A stretch of DNA of 64,000 nt from an uncultured Acidobacteriaceae bacterium (GCA_937879855.1 CALFMO010000007.1:62001-126000); one strand, 5' to 3'. Positions 42,595 to 51,457 are shown, counted from the first letter of the stretch. Made by a program: numbers and translations. The notes: generated from the sequence alone by a model not told the origin.

Positions 42595-44163
42595 TTAGCC
42601 GCTCCAGCAGACGAACTTCTCTTGCGCGGCTTGCTGCGAGCGCCGGAAGGCTTCGGGTGAGCCTCTCAGCAGGTCAGTAGCCACCATCGAATGCTCGCCG
42701 ACGCTTTCGCGAATCACGTCGCCGGCGAGTCCGTGAAGATGGACTGCTGCACAGACCGCCAGCAGCGGGTCGTTGCGATGCTGCGCGAGCATGCCTGCGA
42801 CCATGCCGGTGAGAATGTCGCCGGTGCCGCCAGTGGACATTCCCGGATTGCCCGTGGTGTTAACCCACGCATCGCCGTTGGGCTGAACCACCAGCGTGCG
42901 GTTTCCCTTGAGGACGACAATCAGTTCATGCTCACGGGCAAACTTTCGCGCGAGGCCGAGCCGGTCTTTCTGCACGTCGGCGGTCGAACATCCGACCAGA
43001 CGCGCCATTTCTCCCGGGTGCGGAGTAATGACCAGCAAACGGTTCTTGCCGCTCAATTTATTACTCTCGCCTTCGAAGGCGTTTAGGCCATCCGCGTCGA
43101 GGACGATGGGAATCTCAATCTGCTTGACCAGAGTTCGCACCAGTTCAGATGTCTCGGGAAATCGCGAGATGCCGGGGCCGATCGCCAGCACGCTCTTTCC
43201 TTTCGCCAGCGCTGCGATGCGAGCGAGGGCGCTCGCGGCAATCGTGCCCTCGACGGTTTCTTTCAAAGGCTCGGTCATCAGTTCGGGATGAAACCCGGCA
43301 ACCGTTGGCAAGGCGGATTCTGCGGTCGCTACCGTCGCCAGGCCTGCTCCACTTCTAAGCGAGGACATCCCGGCCATGGCCACTGAGCCGGCTTTGCCTA
43401 CTGATCCTCCGATCACAAGCACGTGACCATAGAGGCCTTTGTTGGATTCCGCCTGTCGCGGGCCGATGAGCGAGGCAAAGTCGCGGGCAGTAATCAGGTT
43501 GAGTTGCAGGGACGAAACAATCGCTTCGTTGGGCGAGCCAATCTCTACTACGCAAGTCGGGCCTGCGGTCAGCAAGCTGAAAACGTGCGCGGGCCGCGGG
43601 GCTGTGAAAGTGACAATGGAATCCGCGCGGGCGATAGTTCCCTGCTGTGGAGCCATCGCGTCCGCGTCGGCGCCGGAAGGAATGTCGACGGCAACTATGG
43701 GAACCAGGCTTGCATTGAGTAAAGCGATGGCGTCAGCGTACAGGCCGCTGACGGGCGGCCTGAAGCCAGTGCCGAGAATTGCATCGATATATAGATCTGC
43801 AGGTAAAGAGAGCCGGACGCGGTCGCTGCTCAGGTCTTCTTGCGTGTGAACTGCGATCGCCACCAAGGGCAACTTGTCGAACATCACCGCCGCGTCGCCG
43901 CGTAGGTCCACGCGATCGGCCAGCAGGACGACCTGCACCTGCTTCCCTGCCTGATGCAGATAGCGGGCCGCGACGAATCCGTCGCCGCCGTTGTTTCCCT
44001 TGCCGCAGAAAACTACGATCTTCTGAGCATCGCGATAGTGCGCCAGGACGTGTTCCGCCACGGCGGAGCCGGCGTTTTCCATTAAATCGATCGATGGAAC
44101 GCCGAAGCGCTCACTGGTGGCGCGGTCGATGGAACGCATTTCTGCCGCAGTCACGATTTTCAT
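42595..44163 (-). CDS. nnrD: Bifunctional NAD(P)H-hydrate epimerase/dehydratase
   Basis: 522 residues, the fused NnrE-NnrD enzyme. The N-terminal epimerase has FCGKGNNGGDGFVAARYL and SGADADAMAP. The C-terminal ADP-dependent dehydratase has VIGGSVGKAGSVAMAG and NPGMSTGGTGDILTGMVAG. It repairs damaged NAD(P)HX. The ATG at 44163 begins MKIVTAAEMRSID. The potassium channel gene ends 16 bp upstream on the same strand. Confidence 0.95.
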   Translation of the reverse strand: MKIVTAAEMRSIDRATSERFGVPSIDLMENAGSAVAEHVLAHYRDAQKIVVFCGKGNNGGDGFVAARYLHQAGKQVQVVLLADRVDLRGDAAVMFDKLPLVAIAVHTQEDLSSDRVRLSLPADLYIDAILGTGFRPPVSGLYADAIALLNASLVPIVAVDIPSGADADAMAPQQGTIARADSIVTFTAPRPAHVFSLLTAGPTCVVEIGSPNEAIVSSLQLNLITARDFASLIGPRQAESNKGLYGHVLVIGGSVGKAGSVAMAGMSSLRSGAGLATVATAESALPTVAGFHPELMTEPLKETVEGTIAASALARIAALAKGKSVLAIGPGISRFPETSELVRTLVKQIEIPIVLDADGLNAFEGESNKLSGKNRLLVITPHPGEMARLVGCSTADVQKDRLGLARKFAREHELIVVLKGNRTLVVQPNGDAWVNTTGNPGMSTGGTGDILTGMVAGMLAQHRNDPLLAVCAAVHLHGLAGDVIRESVGEHSMVATDLLRGSPEAFRRSQQAAQEKFVCWSG

Positions 44164-44179
44164 GCCGCAGTTCCAAGGT

Positions 44180-45178
44180 TCATGATGAAGAAGCGGTCCG
44201 CTCCAGTTGCCGCAACTGTGCGGGTTCGCCCATGGCAATCAGGTAATCGTCTGCCTCAATGCGTTCGTCGGGCGCGGGATTGAAGCGCATGCCCTCGCGG
44301 CGCTTGATGGCCAGCACAATCACTCCGCGCTCTTGCCGGATGCGTGAGTTCTCAATCGTCTTGCCGGCAAAGGTTGACGCGGGCGTGATGTGAATCTCAC
44401 CGATCTCGAGATCCATGCCGAGGTGAGTGGTCGCGGTATCGAGAAAGCTGACCACATGCGGGCGTAGCAGCGATTGCGCAATGCGCTGTCCAGCGAACGA
44501 GTAAGGGGACACCACGGCATCAGCGCCTGCGGTGAGGAGATGCTTTTCGGCGGCGTCTTCGCTGGCTCGCGCGATGATCTTCAGGTGCGGGTTCAGGCCA
44601 CGCGCGGTAAGCACGATGTAAAGATTCGTAGCGTCGGTGGTGGTGGCGGCGACGAGCCCGCGGGCGCGCTCGATCTGTGCCTGACGGAGGGTCTGCTCTT
44701 GCGTTGCGTCTCCGGCAAGGACCAGCCAATTTTCCGAGGCGAAACGCTGGCGCTTGGCTTCATTGTTCTCGAGAATGACAAACGGGACGGGCTTGCGGGC
44801 TAACTCGCGCGCGGCACTGCGTCCCACGCGACCCAAGCCGCAGATGATGTAGTGGCCGTCGAGCCGGCCGATTTCACGCTCCATGCGCCGCCTTCCGAAG
44901 AAGCTTTGCAGCTCGAATTCTAGCAAAGCCTGGCTCAGCGCCCCGACGCCCAGCAACAGCAACGATACGCCAGCGAGAATGACGAACACATTGAAGACGC
45001 GCCCGGCGTGCGAGAGCGGATGCACTTCCTGGTAGCCGATGGTGGTCAGCGTGGTTACCACCATGTAGAAACCGTCGAACCAGGGCCAACCTTCGATGTA
45101 GTGATAGCCTGCGGTGCCGATGGCCATCACGAGAAGCAGGAGCGCAGCGATGGTGCGGAGGTTGTGGAGGGCTTTCAT
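44180..45178 (-). CDS. Potassium channel with RCK (TrkA-N) domain
   Basis: 332 residues. TM1 is at about 8-27, the pore helix and selectivity filter are in TTLTTIGYQEV, and TM2 is at about 62-85. Then comes an RCK N domain with the NAD motif IICGLGRVGRSAAREL and FVILENNEAKR, and an RCK C domain. This is the architecture of MthK-like ligand-gated K+ channels. It lies just upstream of nnrD, possibly cotranscribed with it. Confidence 0.92.
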   Translation of the reverse strand: MKALHNLRTIAALLLLVMAIGTAGYHYIEGWPWFDGFYMVVTTLTTIGYQEVHPLSHAGRVFNVFVILAGVSLLLLGVGALSQALLEFELQSFFGRRRMEREIGRLDGHYIICGLGRVGRSAARELARKPVPFVILENNEAKRQRFASENWLVLAGDATQEQTLRQAQIERARGLVAATTTDATNLYIVLTARGLNPHLKIIARASEDAAEKHLLTAGADAVVSPYSFAGQRIAQSLLRPHVVSFLDTATTHLGMDLEIGEIHITPASTFAGKTIENSRIRQERGVIVLAIKRREGMRFNPAPDERIEADDYLIAMGEPAQLRQLERTASSS

Positions 45179-45180
45179 GA

Positions 45181-45269
45181 CGGTCGTTGGTGGCTGGTCG
45201 TTGGTCGTTCGTTAATCACACGCACGCTGCGTCATCCAGGCCGATCAAGCGGCTAGCGAACAACGACCG
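45181..45269. repeat. CGTTGGTCGTT low-complexity inverted element
   Basis: CGGTCGTTG (45181-45189), followed by more GGTCGTT units, is mirrored by CAACGACCG (45261-45269). The same words appear at 48437-48540, at the other end of the APC permease pair. It sits directly upstream of the potassium channel gene. Confidence 0.65.
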
Positions 45270-45277
45270 ATCTTAAA

Positions 45278-45309
45278 GCAAAACGGCCCTCCGCGCTGTG
45301 CGGAGGGCC
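45278..45309 (-). terminator. Intrinsic terminator of the APC permease genes
   Basis: GGCCCTCCGC (45285-45294) pairs with GCGGAGGGCC (45300-45309). On the minus strand GTTTTGCTTT follows. It lies about 20 bp after the stop at 45330. Confidence 0.85.
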
Positions 45310-45329
45310 AGACGTCGACAGGCTGGGGA

Positions 45330-46868
45330 CTACTCTGCTATGGGCCGCGTCGGCGAAGCAGGCGCCGTACCAAGAGCCTTTTGTACCTTGCTGTGCTTGC
45401 GGCCGTAGGTGAAATAAATCACAAATCCGATCAACAGCCATACCACCAGCCGGATCTGCGTCGCCGGAGACAGCGTAATGATCAGAACGCCGGAGAACAG
45501 AATCGCAAGAATCGGCACCAATGGCACAAGCGGCGTTTTGAATGGACGGGCCAGGTCGGGATGCGTCCTTCGCATCACCCATACTCCCGCGCTTACCAGT
45601 ACGAACGCTAGCAGAGTGCCGACACTGGTCATCTGATCCAGGACGCTCAGCGGTACGAGTGTGGCCAGGAGAGCAACGAACAACCCGACTACCATGGAAC
45701 TGATATATGGTGTTCGGAACCGCGGATGAATCTTGCCCGCCCATGGCCACAGCAGCCCGTCACGCGACATCGAATAGAACACCCGCGACTGGCCGAGCAA
45801 CATGACCAGCATCACCGTCGCGAGTCCACCTAGCGCTCCGATCTCGACCAGGAACGTCGCCCAGTGTTGTCCGGTCACACGAATTCCAACCACCACCGGA
45901 TCGGGGACATCGAGCTGGGTGTAGGGAACGAGGTGAGTCAGAAGCCCGGACACCAGGATGTAGAGAATGGTGCAGATGACGAGCGATCCAAGAATGCCAA
46001 ATGGCATATCCTTCTTGGGATTTTTGGCCTCCTGCGCAGCGGTGGAAACGGCATCAAAGCCGATGTAAGCAAAGAACACAACACCGGCACCACGGAAGAT
46101 TCCAGACCAACCGAAATGTCCGAACTCCCCGGTGTTGGGCGGGATGAACGGATGCCAATAGTTCGGCTTCCAGCTATGCGACACCAGGAATGCAGTCGCC
46201 AGAGCGATGAACATGCAGACCACCGCGACCTTAAGAATCACGATCGCCGTCGTGAAGTTCGCCGATTCTTTGATGCCGATGACCAGAATGGTGGTGATGA
46301 CCGCAATGACGAGAAACCCAATGTAGTCGTAGGTGAGATGAATGGGCTTGCCGAACATGATGAACTCGGAGTGCGGAATGGGTGGCAGATCCATGCCAAG
46401 GTCGTGTAGAAAAGCCCGCAGGTGGCCGCTCCAGCCCACGGCGACCGTCGCCGCTCCGAACGCGTATTCGAGAATCAGATCCCATCCGATGATCCACGCC
46501 ACCAGTTCCCCGAGAGTGGCATAAGAATACGTGTAAGCGCTGCCCGCGATCGGAATGATCGATGCGAATTCGGCATAGCACAGGCCAGCAAAAGCGCAGG
46601 CGATGCCCGCCAGGATGAATGAGAACAGAATCGCCGGCCCGGCAAACTGCGCCGCCGCCTGACCCGTGATAACAAAAATTCCGGCGCCAATGATTGCGCC
46701 GATGCCGAGCGTCAGCAGGTTGATCGGTCCGAGGGCGCGCCGCAGGCTGTGTTCGCCCGTTTCACGGGCTTCTTCCATTAACTGATCCAGCGGCTTGGTC
46801 GCCAGGAGGCTTGGCCTTCGCTTGGGTTCTCCCTGGGTTTTAGGCGGACTCACTTGGGTTGTTGACAC
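45330..46868 (-). CDS. APC-superfamily amino acid permease
   Basis: 512 residues with about twelve to fourteen hydrophobic helices. The first helix contains LGIGAIIGAGIFVITG, the substrate-binding signature of cationic amino acid transporters (CAT/YfnA type). The GTG at 46868 was chosen because AGGAGG lies seven bases before it; the frame to 46922 lies within the other permease gene. Its start overlaps the end of that gene by 29 bp, suggesting coupled translation. The substrate is uncertain. Confidence 0.9.
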   Translation of the reverse strand: MSTTQVSPPKTQGEPKRRPSLLATKPLDQLMEEARETGEHSLRRALGPINLLTLGIGAIIGAGIFVITGQAAAQFAGPAILFSFILAGIACAFAGLCYAEFASIIPIAGSAYTYSYATLGELVAWIIGWDLILEYAFGAATVAVGWSGHLRAFLHDLGMDLPPIPHSEFIMFGKPIHLTYDYIGFLVIAVITTILVIGIKESANFTTAIVILKVAVVCMFIALATAFLVSHSWKPNYWHPFIPPNTGEFGHFGWSGIFRGAGVVFFAYIGFDAVSTAAQEAKNPKKDMPFGILGSLVICTILYILVSGLLTHLVPYTQLDVPDPVVVGIRVTGQHWATFLVEIGALGGLATVMLVMLLGQSRVFYSMSRDGLLWPWAGKIHPRFRTPYISSMVVGLFVALLATLVPLSVLDQMTSVGTLLAFVLVSAGVWVMRRTHPDLARPFKTPLVPLVPILAILFSGVLIITLSPATQIRLVVWLLIGFVIYFTYGRKHSKVQKALGTAPASPTRPIAE

Positions 46869-48420
46869 GTCGCGACCTCCTCGACCACGCATAGTAAACC
46901 GGGATTCCCAACAGCACCACAATCAGTCCCGGCCAAGTGTATTGCGGTTTGTAGCGCAATAGTACGACATCGATGAACAAAGCCATGACAATATAAATCG
47001 CGGGCAGCACGGGATAACCCACCGCGCGGTAAGGCCGCTCGGCGTTGGGATGGGTGCGGCGCAGCACGAACAGGCCTACGATCGTCAGAATGTAGAACAC
47101 CAACACGGCAAAAATGATGTAGTCCAGGAGCTGACTGTAGCTGCCGGAGACGCAAAGCAGGCATGCCCATACCATTTGCACCATCAGCGAAACCGCGGGC
47201 GTTTTGTAAGTAGGATGCAATTTGGCGACCTGGCGAAAGAACAATCCATCTTTTGCCATCGCGTAATAGACCCGGGCGCCAGAGAGAATCAGCCCGTTGG
47301 CGCAACCGAAGGCCGAAATCATGATGGCGGCGGCCATGAGCAGGCCGCCAACCGCGCCGAACATCTGCGTCATCACGGCGGTTCCGATGCGCTCTTCGGT
47401 CGCGTACTTGATACCCCGTTCCAGAATCGTGGCTGCGCCGGGGGTTCCATCGAGCGGCAGCGTGCTCAGATAAATGAAGTTGCAGGCAATATAAAGTGCA
47501 ATGACAACGCCCGTGCCTATAGCCAGCGACAGGGGCAGGTTGCGGCTGGGATTCTTCACTTCCCCGGCGGTAAAGGTGACGTTATTCCAGGCATCGGCGG
47601 AGAACAGCGAGCCCACCTGGGCGACGGCAAGAATGGTCAGCGTGCCGACCAGGACGATCGGGCCGCCCTCACCCACTTGCACGGCGTGTTTCGCGCCCAA
47701 TCCCGCGTTATGCCAGAAGTTGGCACCAAAATTCGCGGTGAGCGCTTGTGGGTTGCGTCCCAGCGCGACACCGAATACCGCCAATCCCAGCAGCGCAGAA
47801 ACCTTTGCGGCGGTGAAGATGTTTTGAATGGCTGCCCCGGTTTTCACTCCGAAGATGTTCACTATGGAAAGGAAAATCACCAGCAGGATCGCGACCAGGT
47901 TCTGGGTGTTAATGCCGACGTCCATGTTGCCGAGTTCCATGGGGCCGAGGCGAATCGGCGGCACCTTCCAGAGATGGAGGAGCCAGCGGGTTGAAGATAT
48001 CGACGGCGCGAACACACCCAGGAACTTGCCAAATGCGACGCCTACCGCGGCGATGGTTCCAGTCTGGATCACGAGAAACAGGGTCCAGCCATATAGGAAT
48101 CCCCAGAGAGGACCGAGTGCTTCGCGTAGATAAACGTACTGGCCGCCGGCTCGCGGCATCATGGCGGCCAACTCGCCATAGCTGAGGGCGGCCACAATCG
48201 TCATGAATCCGGTGACCGCCCAGGCTCCGATCAACAATGCAGGCGAACCGACCTCGCGGCTGATTTCGGCGGAGACGATGAAGATGCCCGAGCCGATCAT
48301 CGACCCCATCACGAGCATGGTGGCGCTGGTCAGGCCCAGTCCTTTGACCAGTTCCTGGTCTTGGTGACTGTGGATGTCCCAGTCGCTGCTTGTGGGCGGC
48401 TGCGTTGTCGATGTACTCAG
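46840..48420 (-). CDS. APC-superfamily amino acid permease (likely CTG start)
   Basis: 526 residues with about twelve hydrophobic helices. The conserved first helix reads TMLVMGSMIGSGIFIVSAEI, as in LAT/serine-threonine exchanger-like permeases. The first ATG (48318) would cut into this helix and remove LVKGLGLTSA, which family members have. In frame 34 codons upstream is CTG at 48420, with GGAGG four bases before it, giving STSTTQPPTSSDWDIHSHQD. No ATG, GTG or TTG start fits better. Confidence 0.88.
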   Translation of the reverse strand: MSTSTTQPPTSSDWDIHSHQDQELVKGLGLTSATMLVMGSMIGSGIFIVSAEISREVGSPALLIGAWAVTGFMTIVAALSYGELAAMMPRAGGQYVYLREALGPLWGFLYGWTLFLVIQTGTIAAVGVAFGKFLGVFAPSISSTRWLLHLWKVPPIRLGPMELGNMDVGINTQNLVAILLVIFLSIVNIFGVKTGAAIQNIFTAAKVSALLGLAVFGVALGRNPQALTANFGANFWHNAGLGAKHAVQVGEGGPIVLVGTLTILAVAQVGSLFSADAWNNVTFTAGEVKNPSRNLPLSLAIGTGVVIALYIACNFIYLSTLPLDGTPGAATILERGIKYATEERIGTAVMTQMFGAVGGLLMAAAIMISAFGCANGLILSGARVYYAMAKDGLFFRQVAKLHPTYKTPAVSLMVQMVWACLLCVSGSYSQLLDYIIFAVLVFYILTIVGLFVLRRTHPNAERPYRAVGYPVLPAIYIVMALFIDVVLLRYKPQYTWPGLIVVLLGIPVYYAWSRRSRRVNNPSESA

Positions 48421-48436
48421 GAAGCCTCCGAATCGT

Positions 48437-48540
48437 CGGGCGTCGTTGGTCGTTAGTCGTTGCTCGTTAGTCGTTGCTCGTTAGTCGTTGCTCGTTGGCA
48501 GTTTCGTCGTTGGGCGTCTATTGCTAGTCGTTGGTGCTCG
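48437..48540. repeat. Tandem 14-bp repeats (TTAGTCGTTGCTCG)
   Basis: Three perfect copies of TTAGTCGTTGCTCG run head to tail at 48453-48494, flanked by further GTCGTTGG words. Units and spacing are unlike a CRISPR: no spacers separate the copies. The sequence lies just upstream of the permease ribosome site and shares words with 45181-45269. Confidence 0.8.
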
Positions 48541-48558
48541 GCCGTCAGCGACTCGCTT

Positions 48559-48656
48559 TGTCATCCTGAGGAGGGCGACTTTTGCCCGACGAAGGACCTA
48601 TGCAATTTCCCGGCACCGGCACAGTTACTGGGTCCTTCGCTTCGCTCAGGATGACA
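48559..48656. repeat. TGTCATCCTGAG inverted element
   Basis: TGTCATCCTGAG (48559-48570) is perfectly mirrored by CTCAGGATGACA (48645-48656). The interior holds GACGAAGGACC and GGTCCTTCGC, which are also complementary. Partial copies are at 40790, 23965 and 135. It looks like a non-autonomous dispersed element about 100 bp long. Confidence 0.75.
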
Positions 48657-48690
48657 GTCGGAAATGGCGGTCGACTAACGACGATTTACC

Positions 48691-49302
48691 TTACCTCAGA
48701 ATGCGAAAAAATTCCTCTGCTGATTTGCGCGGGGCCCGTAACAAGTCGGATATCACCGCGACGGAATCGGCCCCGGCTTCGATGACAGAGGTGGCGTTCG
48801 TCCGGGTGATGCCGCCAATCGCGACTAGCGGCTTGCGGGTCAATTGCCGCGCTCGGCGGACGCCATCGAGGCCGACAACGGGGTCCGGGTTCTGCTTGCT
48901 CGAAGTAGCGAAGACGGGGCCGATCGCGAGATAGTCGGCAGGCGACGCGTCGGCGCTGCGCAGTTGCTCGGGATTGTGCGTCGAAACGCCAAGCCAGCGG
49001 TCCGGGCCGATGATGCTTCGGACTGACTCTGCAGATAAATCGTCCTGCCCGACGTGCACTCCATCGAAATTTGCGGCCAGGCATAAATCTGCCCGGTCAT
49101 TCATGATCAGCCGCGTGGAATTACCGAGATGCTTCTTCAGTGCGCGTGCCTGCTCCAGCATCATGCGGACGTTCCCTGACTTGTTGCGGTACTGCAGCAG
49201 AGTGCAGCCAGCGGCCGCGAGTTCATCTGCATAAGCGAGCAGGGCGCGAGTTGAGTCGTGGGCAGACGAATCCACGATGGCATAGAGGCGCGGAAGAATC
49301 AT
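48691..49302 (-). CDS. thiE: Thiamine-phosphate synthase
   Basis: 203 residues, a TIM barrel. LLQYRNKSG binds the pyrimidine pyrophosphate, then IMNDRADLCLAANFDGVHVGQDDL, LGVSTHN and YLAIGPVFATSSK, and VAIGGI near the end, all typical of ThiE. It couples HMP-PP to thiazole phosphate. The ATG at 49302 was preferred over 49326. No other thi gene or TPP riboswitch was seen. Confidence 0.94.
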   Translation of the reverse strand: MILPRLYAIVDSSAHDSTRALLAYADELAAAGCTLLQYRNKSGNVRMMLEQARALKKHLGNSTRLIMNDRADLCLAANFDGVHVGQDDLSAESVRSIIGPDRWLGVSTHNPEQLRSADASPADYLAIGPVFATSSKQNPDPVVGLDGVRRARQLTRKPLVAIGGITRTNATSVIEAGADSVAVISDLLRAPRKSAEEFFRILR

Positions 49303-49309
49303 CGGATCA

Positions 49310-49383
49310 CGTAGCCCCGGATGCATTCGTCCGGGGCGTTCAAAAAAATCTTTGCACGGTGGACGAATGCGTCCGCCGCTACG
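49310..49383. repeat. Two GGACGAATGCGTCC palindromes
   Basis: One copy (49310-49337) reads CGTAGCCCCGGATGC...CCGGGGC, i.e. the inverse of 22365-22392. The second (about 49358-49383) is GGACGAATGCGTCC followed by GCCGCTACG. They face each other and fill the gap between accC and thiE. Confidence 0.7.
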
Positions 49384-50734
49384 TGTGGCCGTTCTTTTTT
49401 AGAAATCTCTCTATGAATCCGGTGTCAATCTTCCCTGCCCGGAAGTCTTCGTCGGCCAAGATCTTCCGGTGAAGAGGAATCGTGGTATAGATGCCCTCGA
49501 CGATGAACATTTCCAGCGCGCGCGCCATGCGCGAGACGGCTTCGCTGCGGTCTTTGCCGCGGACGATCAGCTTAGCAATCAGCGAATCGTAATATGGCGG
49601 GATCACGCCCTCGGCGTACGCCGCGGTGTCGACGCGCACTCCGGTTCCACCGGGAGGATGGAAAGCGGTGATCTTTCCAGCCGATGGCGTGAATTTCTCC
49701 GGATGTTCGGCGTTGATGCGGCACTCGATGGCATGCCCGCGATGGACGATCGGCCCCTGCAGCACCGAGCGCATGTGCGCGCCCGCGGCGATCATGATCT
49801 GACTTTTTACCAAGTCGACGTCGGTCACCATTTCGGTGACCGGGTGTTCTACCTGAATGCGGGTGTTCATCTCGATGAAATGAAGCTTACGATCGTGGTC
49901 CATCAGAAATTCAATCGTGCCGGCATTGCTGTAGCCGATCGCGGCCAGCGATTTGCACAGGACTGCGCCGATCTGGTCGCGCAATTCGGGAGTGACTTGC
50001 GTGGAAGGCGATTCTTCCAGCAACTTCTGGTGGCGGCGCTGGATGGAACATTCACGCTCGCCCAGGCTTACCACGTTGCCGTGCTCGTCGGCCAGTACCT
50101 GGAATTCGATGTGGCGGGGATGCTCGACATACTTCTCCATGTAGAGATCGCCGTTGCCGAAGGCGCCCGCAGCTTCTGCCTGCGCCGCCTTGAATAGTCC
50201 GGGGAGTTCTTCTTCGTTGCGAACGATGCGCATGCCGCGTCCGCCGCCGCCCGCCGAGGCTTTCACGATCACCGGGAAGCCGACCTGGCGAGCCCACTCG
50301 ACCGCCTCGCCATCCGAGGCGATGATGCCATCGGATCCTGGCAAAATAGGCACGCCGGCCTGTTTCATGGCGGCCCGGGCCTTTTCCTTCTCGCCCATCA
50401 GGCGCGTCACTTCCGGCCGCGGGCCAATGAACTTTATGCCGCTGGTCTCGCAGACTTCGGCGAAGTTGGCGTTTTCCGCAAGCAATCCGTAGCCGGGATG
50501 CACCGCTTCCACGTTGGCGATCTCGGCTGCGCTGATGACAGCGGGAATATTCAGATAGCTAAGAGCGAGTTGTGGCGGTCCGATGCAGATGGCCTCATCG
50601 GCAAAGCGGACGTGCAGGGAGTTGCGGTCGGCCTCGCTGTAAATCGCGACCGTGCGAATGCCGAGTTCCTTGCACGCGCAAATCACGCGCAGTGCAATCT
50701 CTCCCCGGTTCGCAATAAGAATCTTCTTGAACAT
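49379..50734 (-). CDS. accC: Biotin carboxylase subunit of acetyl-CoA carboxylase
   Basis: 451 residues, the standard length. The N-terminus FKKILIANRGEIALRVICA is diagnostic, with the ATP-grasp glycine loop KASAGGGGRGMRIV, HIEFQVLADEHGN, and EMNTRIQVEHPVTE. It carboxylates the biotin of AccB using ATP and bicarbonate. accB lies upstream on the same strand, but a terminator-like hairpin separates them (50826-50848). Confidence 0.96.
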   Translation of the reverse strand: MFKKILIANRGEIALRVICACKELGIRTVAIYSEADRNSLHVRFADEAICIGPPQLALSYLNIPAVISAAEIANVEAVHPGYGLLAENANFAEVCETSGIKFIGPRPEVTRLMGEKEKARAAMKQAGVPILPGSDGIIASDGEAVEWARQVGFPVIVKASAGGGGRGMRIVRNEEELPGLFKAAQAEAAGAFGNGDLYMEKYVEHPRHIEFQVLADEHGNVVSLGERECSIQRRHQKLLEESPSTQVTPELRDQIGAVLCKSLAAIGYSNAGTIEFLMDHDRKLHFIEMNTRIQVEHPVTEMVTDVDLVKSQIMIAAGAHMRSVLQGPIVHRGHAIECRINAEHPEKFTPSAGKITAFHPPGGTGVRVDTAAYAEGVIPPYYDSLIAKLIVRGKDRSEAVSRMARALEMFIVEGIYTTIPLHRKILADEDFRAGKIDTGFIERFLKKNGHT

Positions 50735-50743
50735 GACATTCAG

Positions 50744-50775
50744 CTTTCAGCTCTCAGCTGTCAGCTCTCAGTTAA
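50744..50775. repeat. TCAGCTCTCAGC low-complexity repeat
   Basis: CAGCTTTCAGCTCTCAGCTG is followed by TCAGCTCTCAG: short tandem TCAGCT units with an internal palindrome, just upstream of the accC start. It belongs to the same class of simple-word repeats as 22249 and 48437. Confidence 0.6.
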
Positions 50776-50825
50776 AGCGTTGGTTCCGAAGTTGGCAGTT
50801 GGAAACGGTCCCGTTGGAAGACAAG

Positions 50826-50848
50826 AAAAAGGCGCGATTTGACGCGCC
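50826..50848 (-). terminator. Terminator-like hairpin between accB and accC
   Basis: On the minus strand GGCGCG TCAAAT CGCGCC is followed by TTTTTCTTG. The 6-bp GC stem and T-run fit a weak intrinsic terminator 16 bp after the accB stop. If active it would lower accC relative to accB. Confidence 0.7.
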
Positions 50849-50864
50849 CCAACAGAGTCCGGAA

Positions 50865-51371
50865 TCACTTCTTCGGCCGGATCACAAACAATTCCTGGCC
50901 GTATTCGATCGGCTGGCCGTTGACCGCGAGCTTCTTGACGATTTCCCCAGCGACGTCAGACTCAATCTCGTTGAGCAATTTCATGGCTTCGACAATACAC
51001 AGCACTTGCCCGAGTTCGACCGTGTCTCCGACTTTTACGAAGGGAGGCGCGCCCGGCGATGGTGCTTCGTAGAATGTGCCTACGATCGGCGACTTCACCG
51101 TATGAAGCCCTTGTTCGGGAGCGGGGGCGGCAGCGGCCGCAGGAACGGACGGGGCTGCAGGGGTCGCTACCGGCACGACACTTACTTCCGGCGCTGCGCC
51201 CGGTGCCGGAGGCACCGCATAGAAACGCGGCTCACTGTGGGTGTGAACCACGGTTTGTCCGCCGGCGCCGCGCTTGATCCGGACTTTGACATCGCCGCGT
51301 TCCAGTTCAAATTCGGCGATATCCTTCTCGATTAGAAATTCAATTAGTTCTTTCAGCTCTTTTTGATTCAT
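50865..51371 (-). CDS. accB: Biotin carboxyl carrier protein of acetyl-CoA carboxylase
   Basis: 168 residues. An N-terminal helix (MNQKELKELIEFLIEKDIAE) and an Ala/Pro-rich flexible linker lead to the biotinyl domain with VEAMKLLNEIES, whose lysine is biotinylated. YGQELFVI ends the fold. It carries carboxybiotin from AccC to the transferase. First gene of the accB-accC pair. Confidence 0.96.
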   Translation of the reverse strand: MNQKELKELIEFLIEKDIAEFELERGDVKVRIKRGAGGQTVVHTHSEPRFYAVPPAPGAAPEVSVVPVATPAAPSVPAAAAAPAPEQGLHTVKSPIVGTFYEAPSPGAPPFVKVGDTVELGQVLCIVEAMKLLNEIESDVAGEIVKKLAVNGQPIEYGQELFVIRPKK

Positions 51372-51423
51372 TCGTATAGGGTGGGACTCTTTGCCGCCTG
51401 CTGCGCACTGAATCTTAACGCGG

Positions 51424-51446
51424 AGAAGCCGGGCACGCCCGGCTGA
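51424..51446. repeat. GCCGGGC palindrome upstream of accB
   Basis: AAGCCGGGCACGCCCGGCTG forms a perfect 7-bp hairpin with a short loop between the M24 peptidase stop and accB. It resembles the other intergenic palindromes but lacks the CTACG tail. Confidence 0.5.
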
Positions 51447-51457
51447 ACTTAAGAAGA

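Noticed and set aside
48437..48540. Possible CRISPR array
   Set aside because: The 14-bp copies are directly adjacent without spacers and no cas gene is near.
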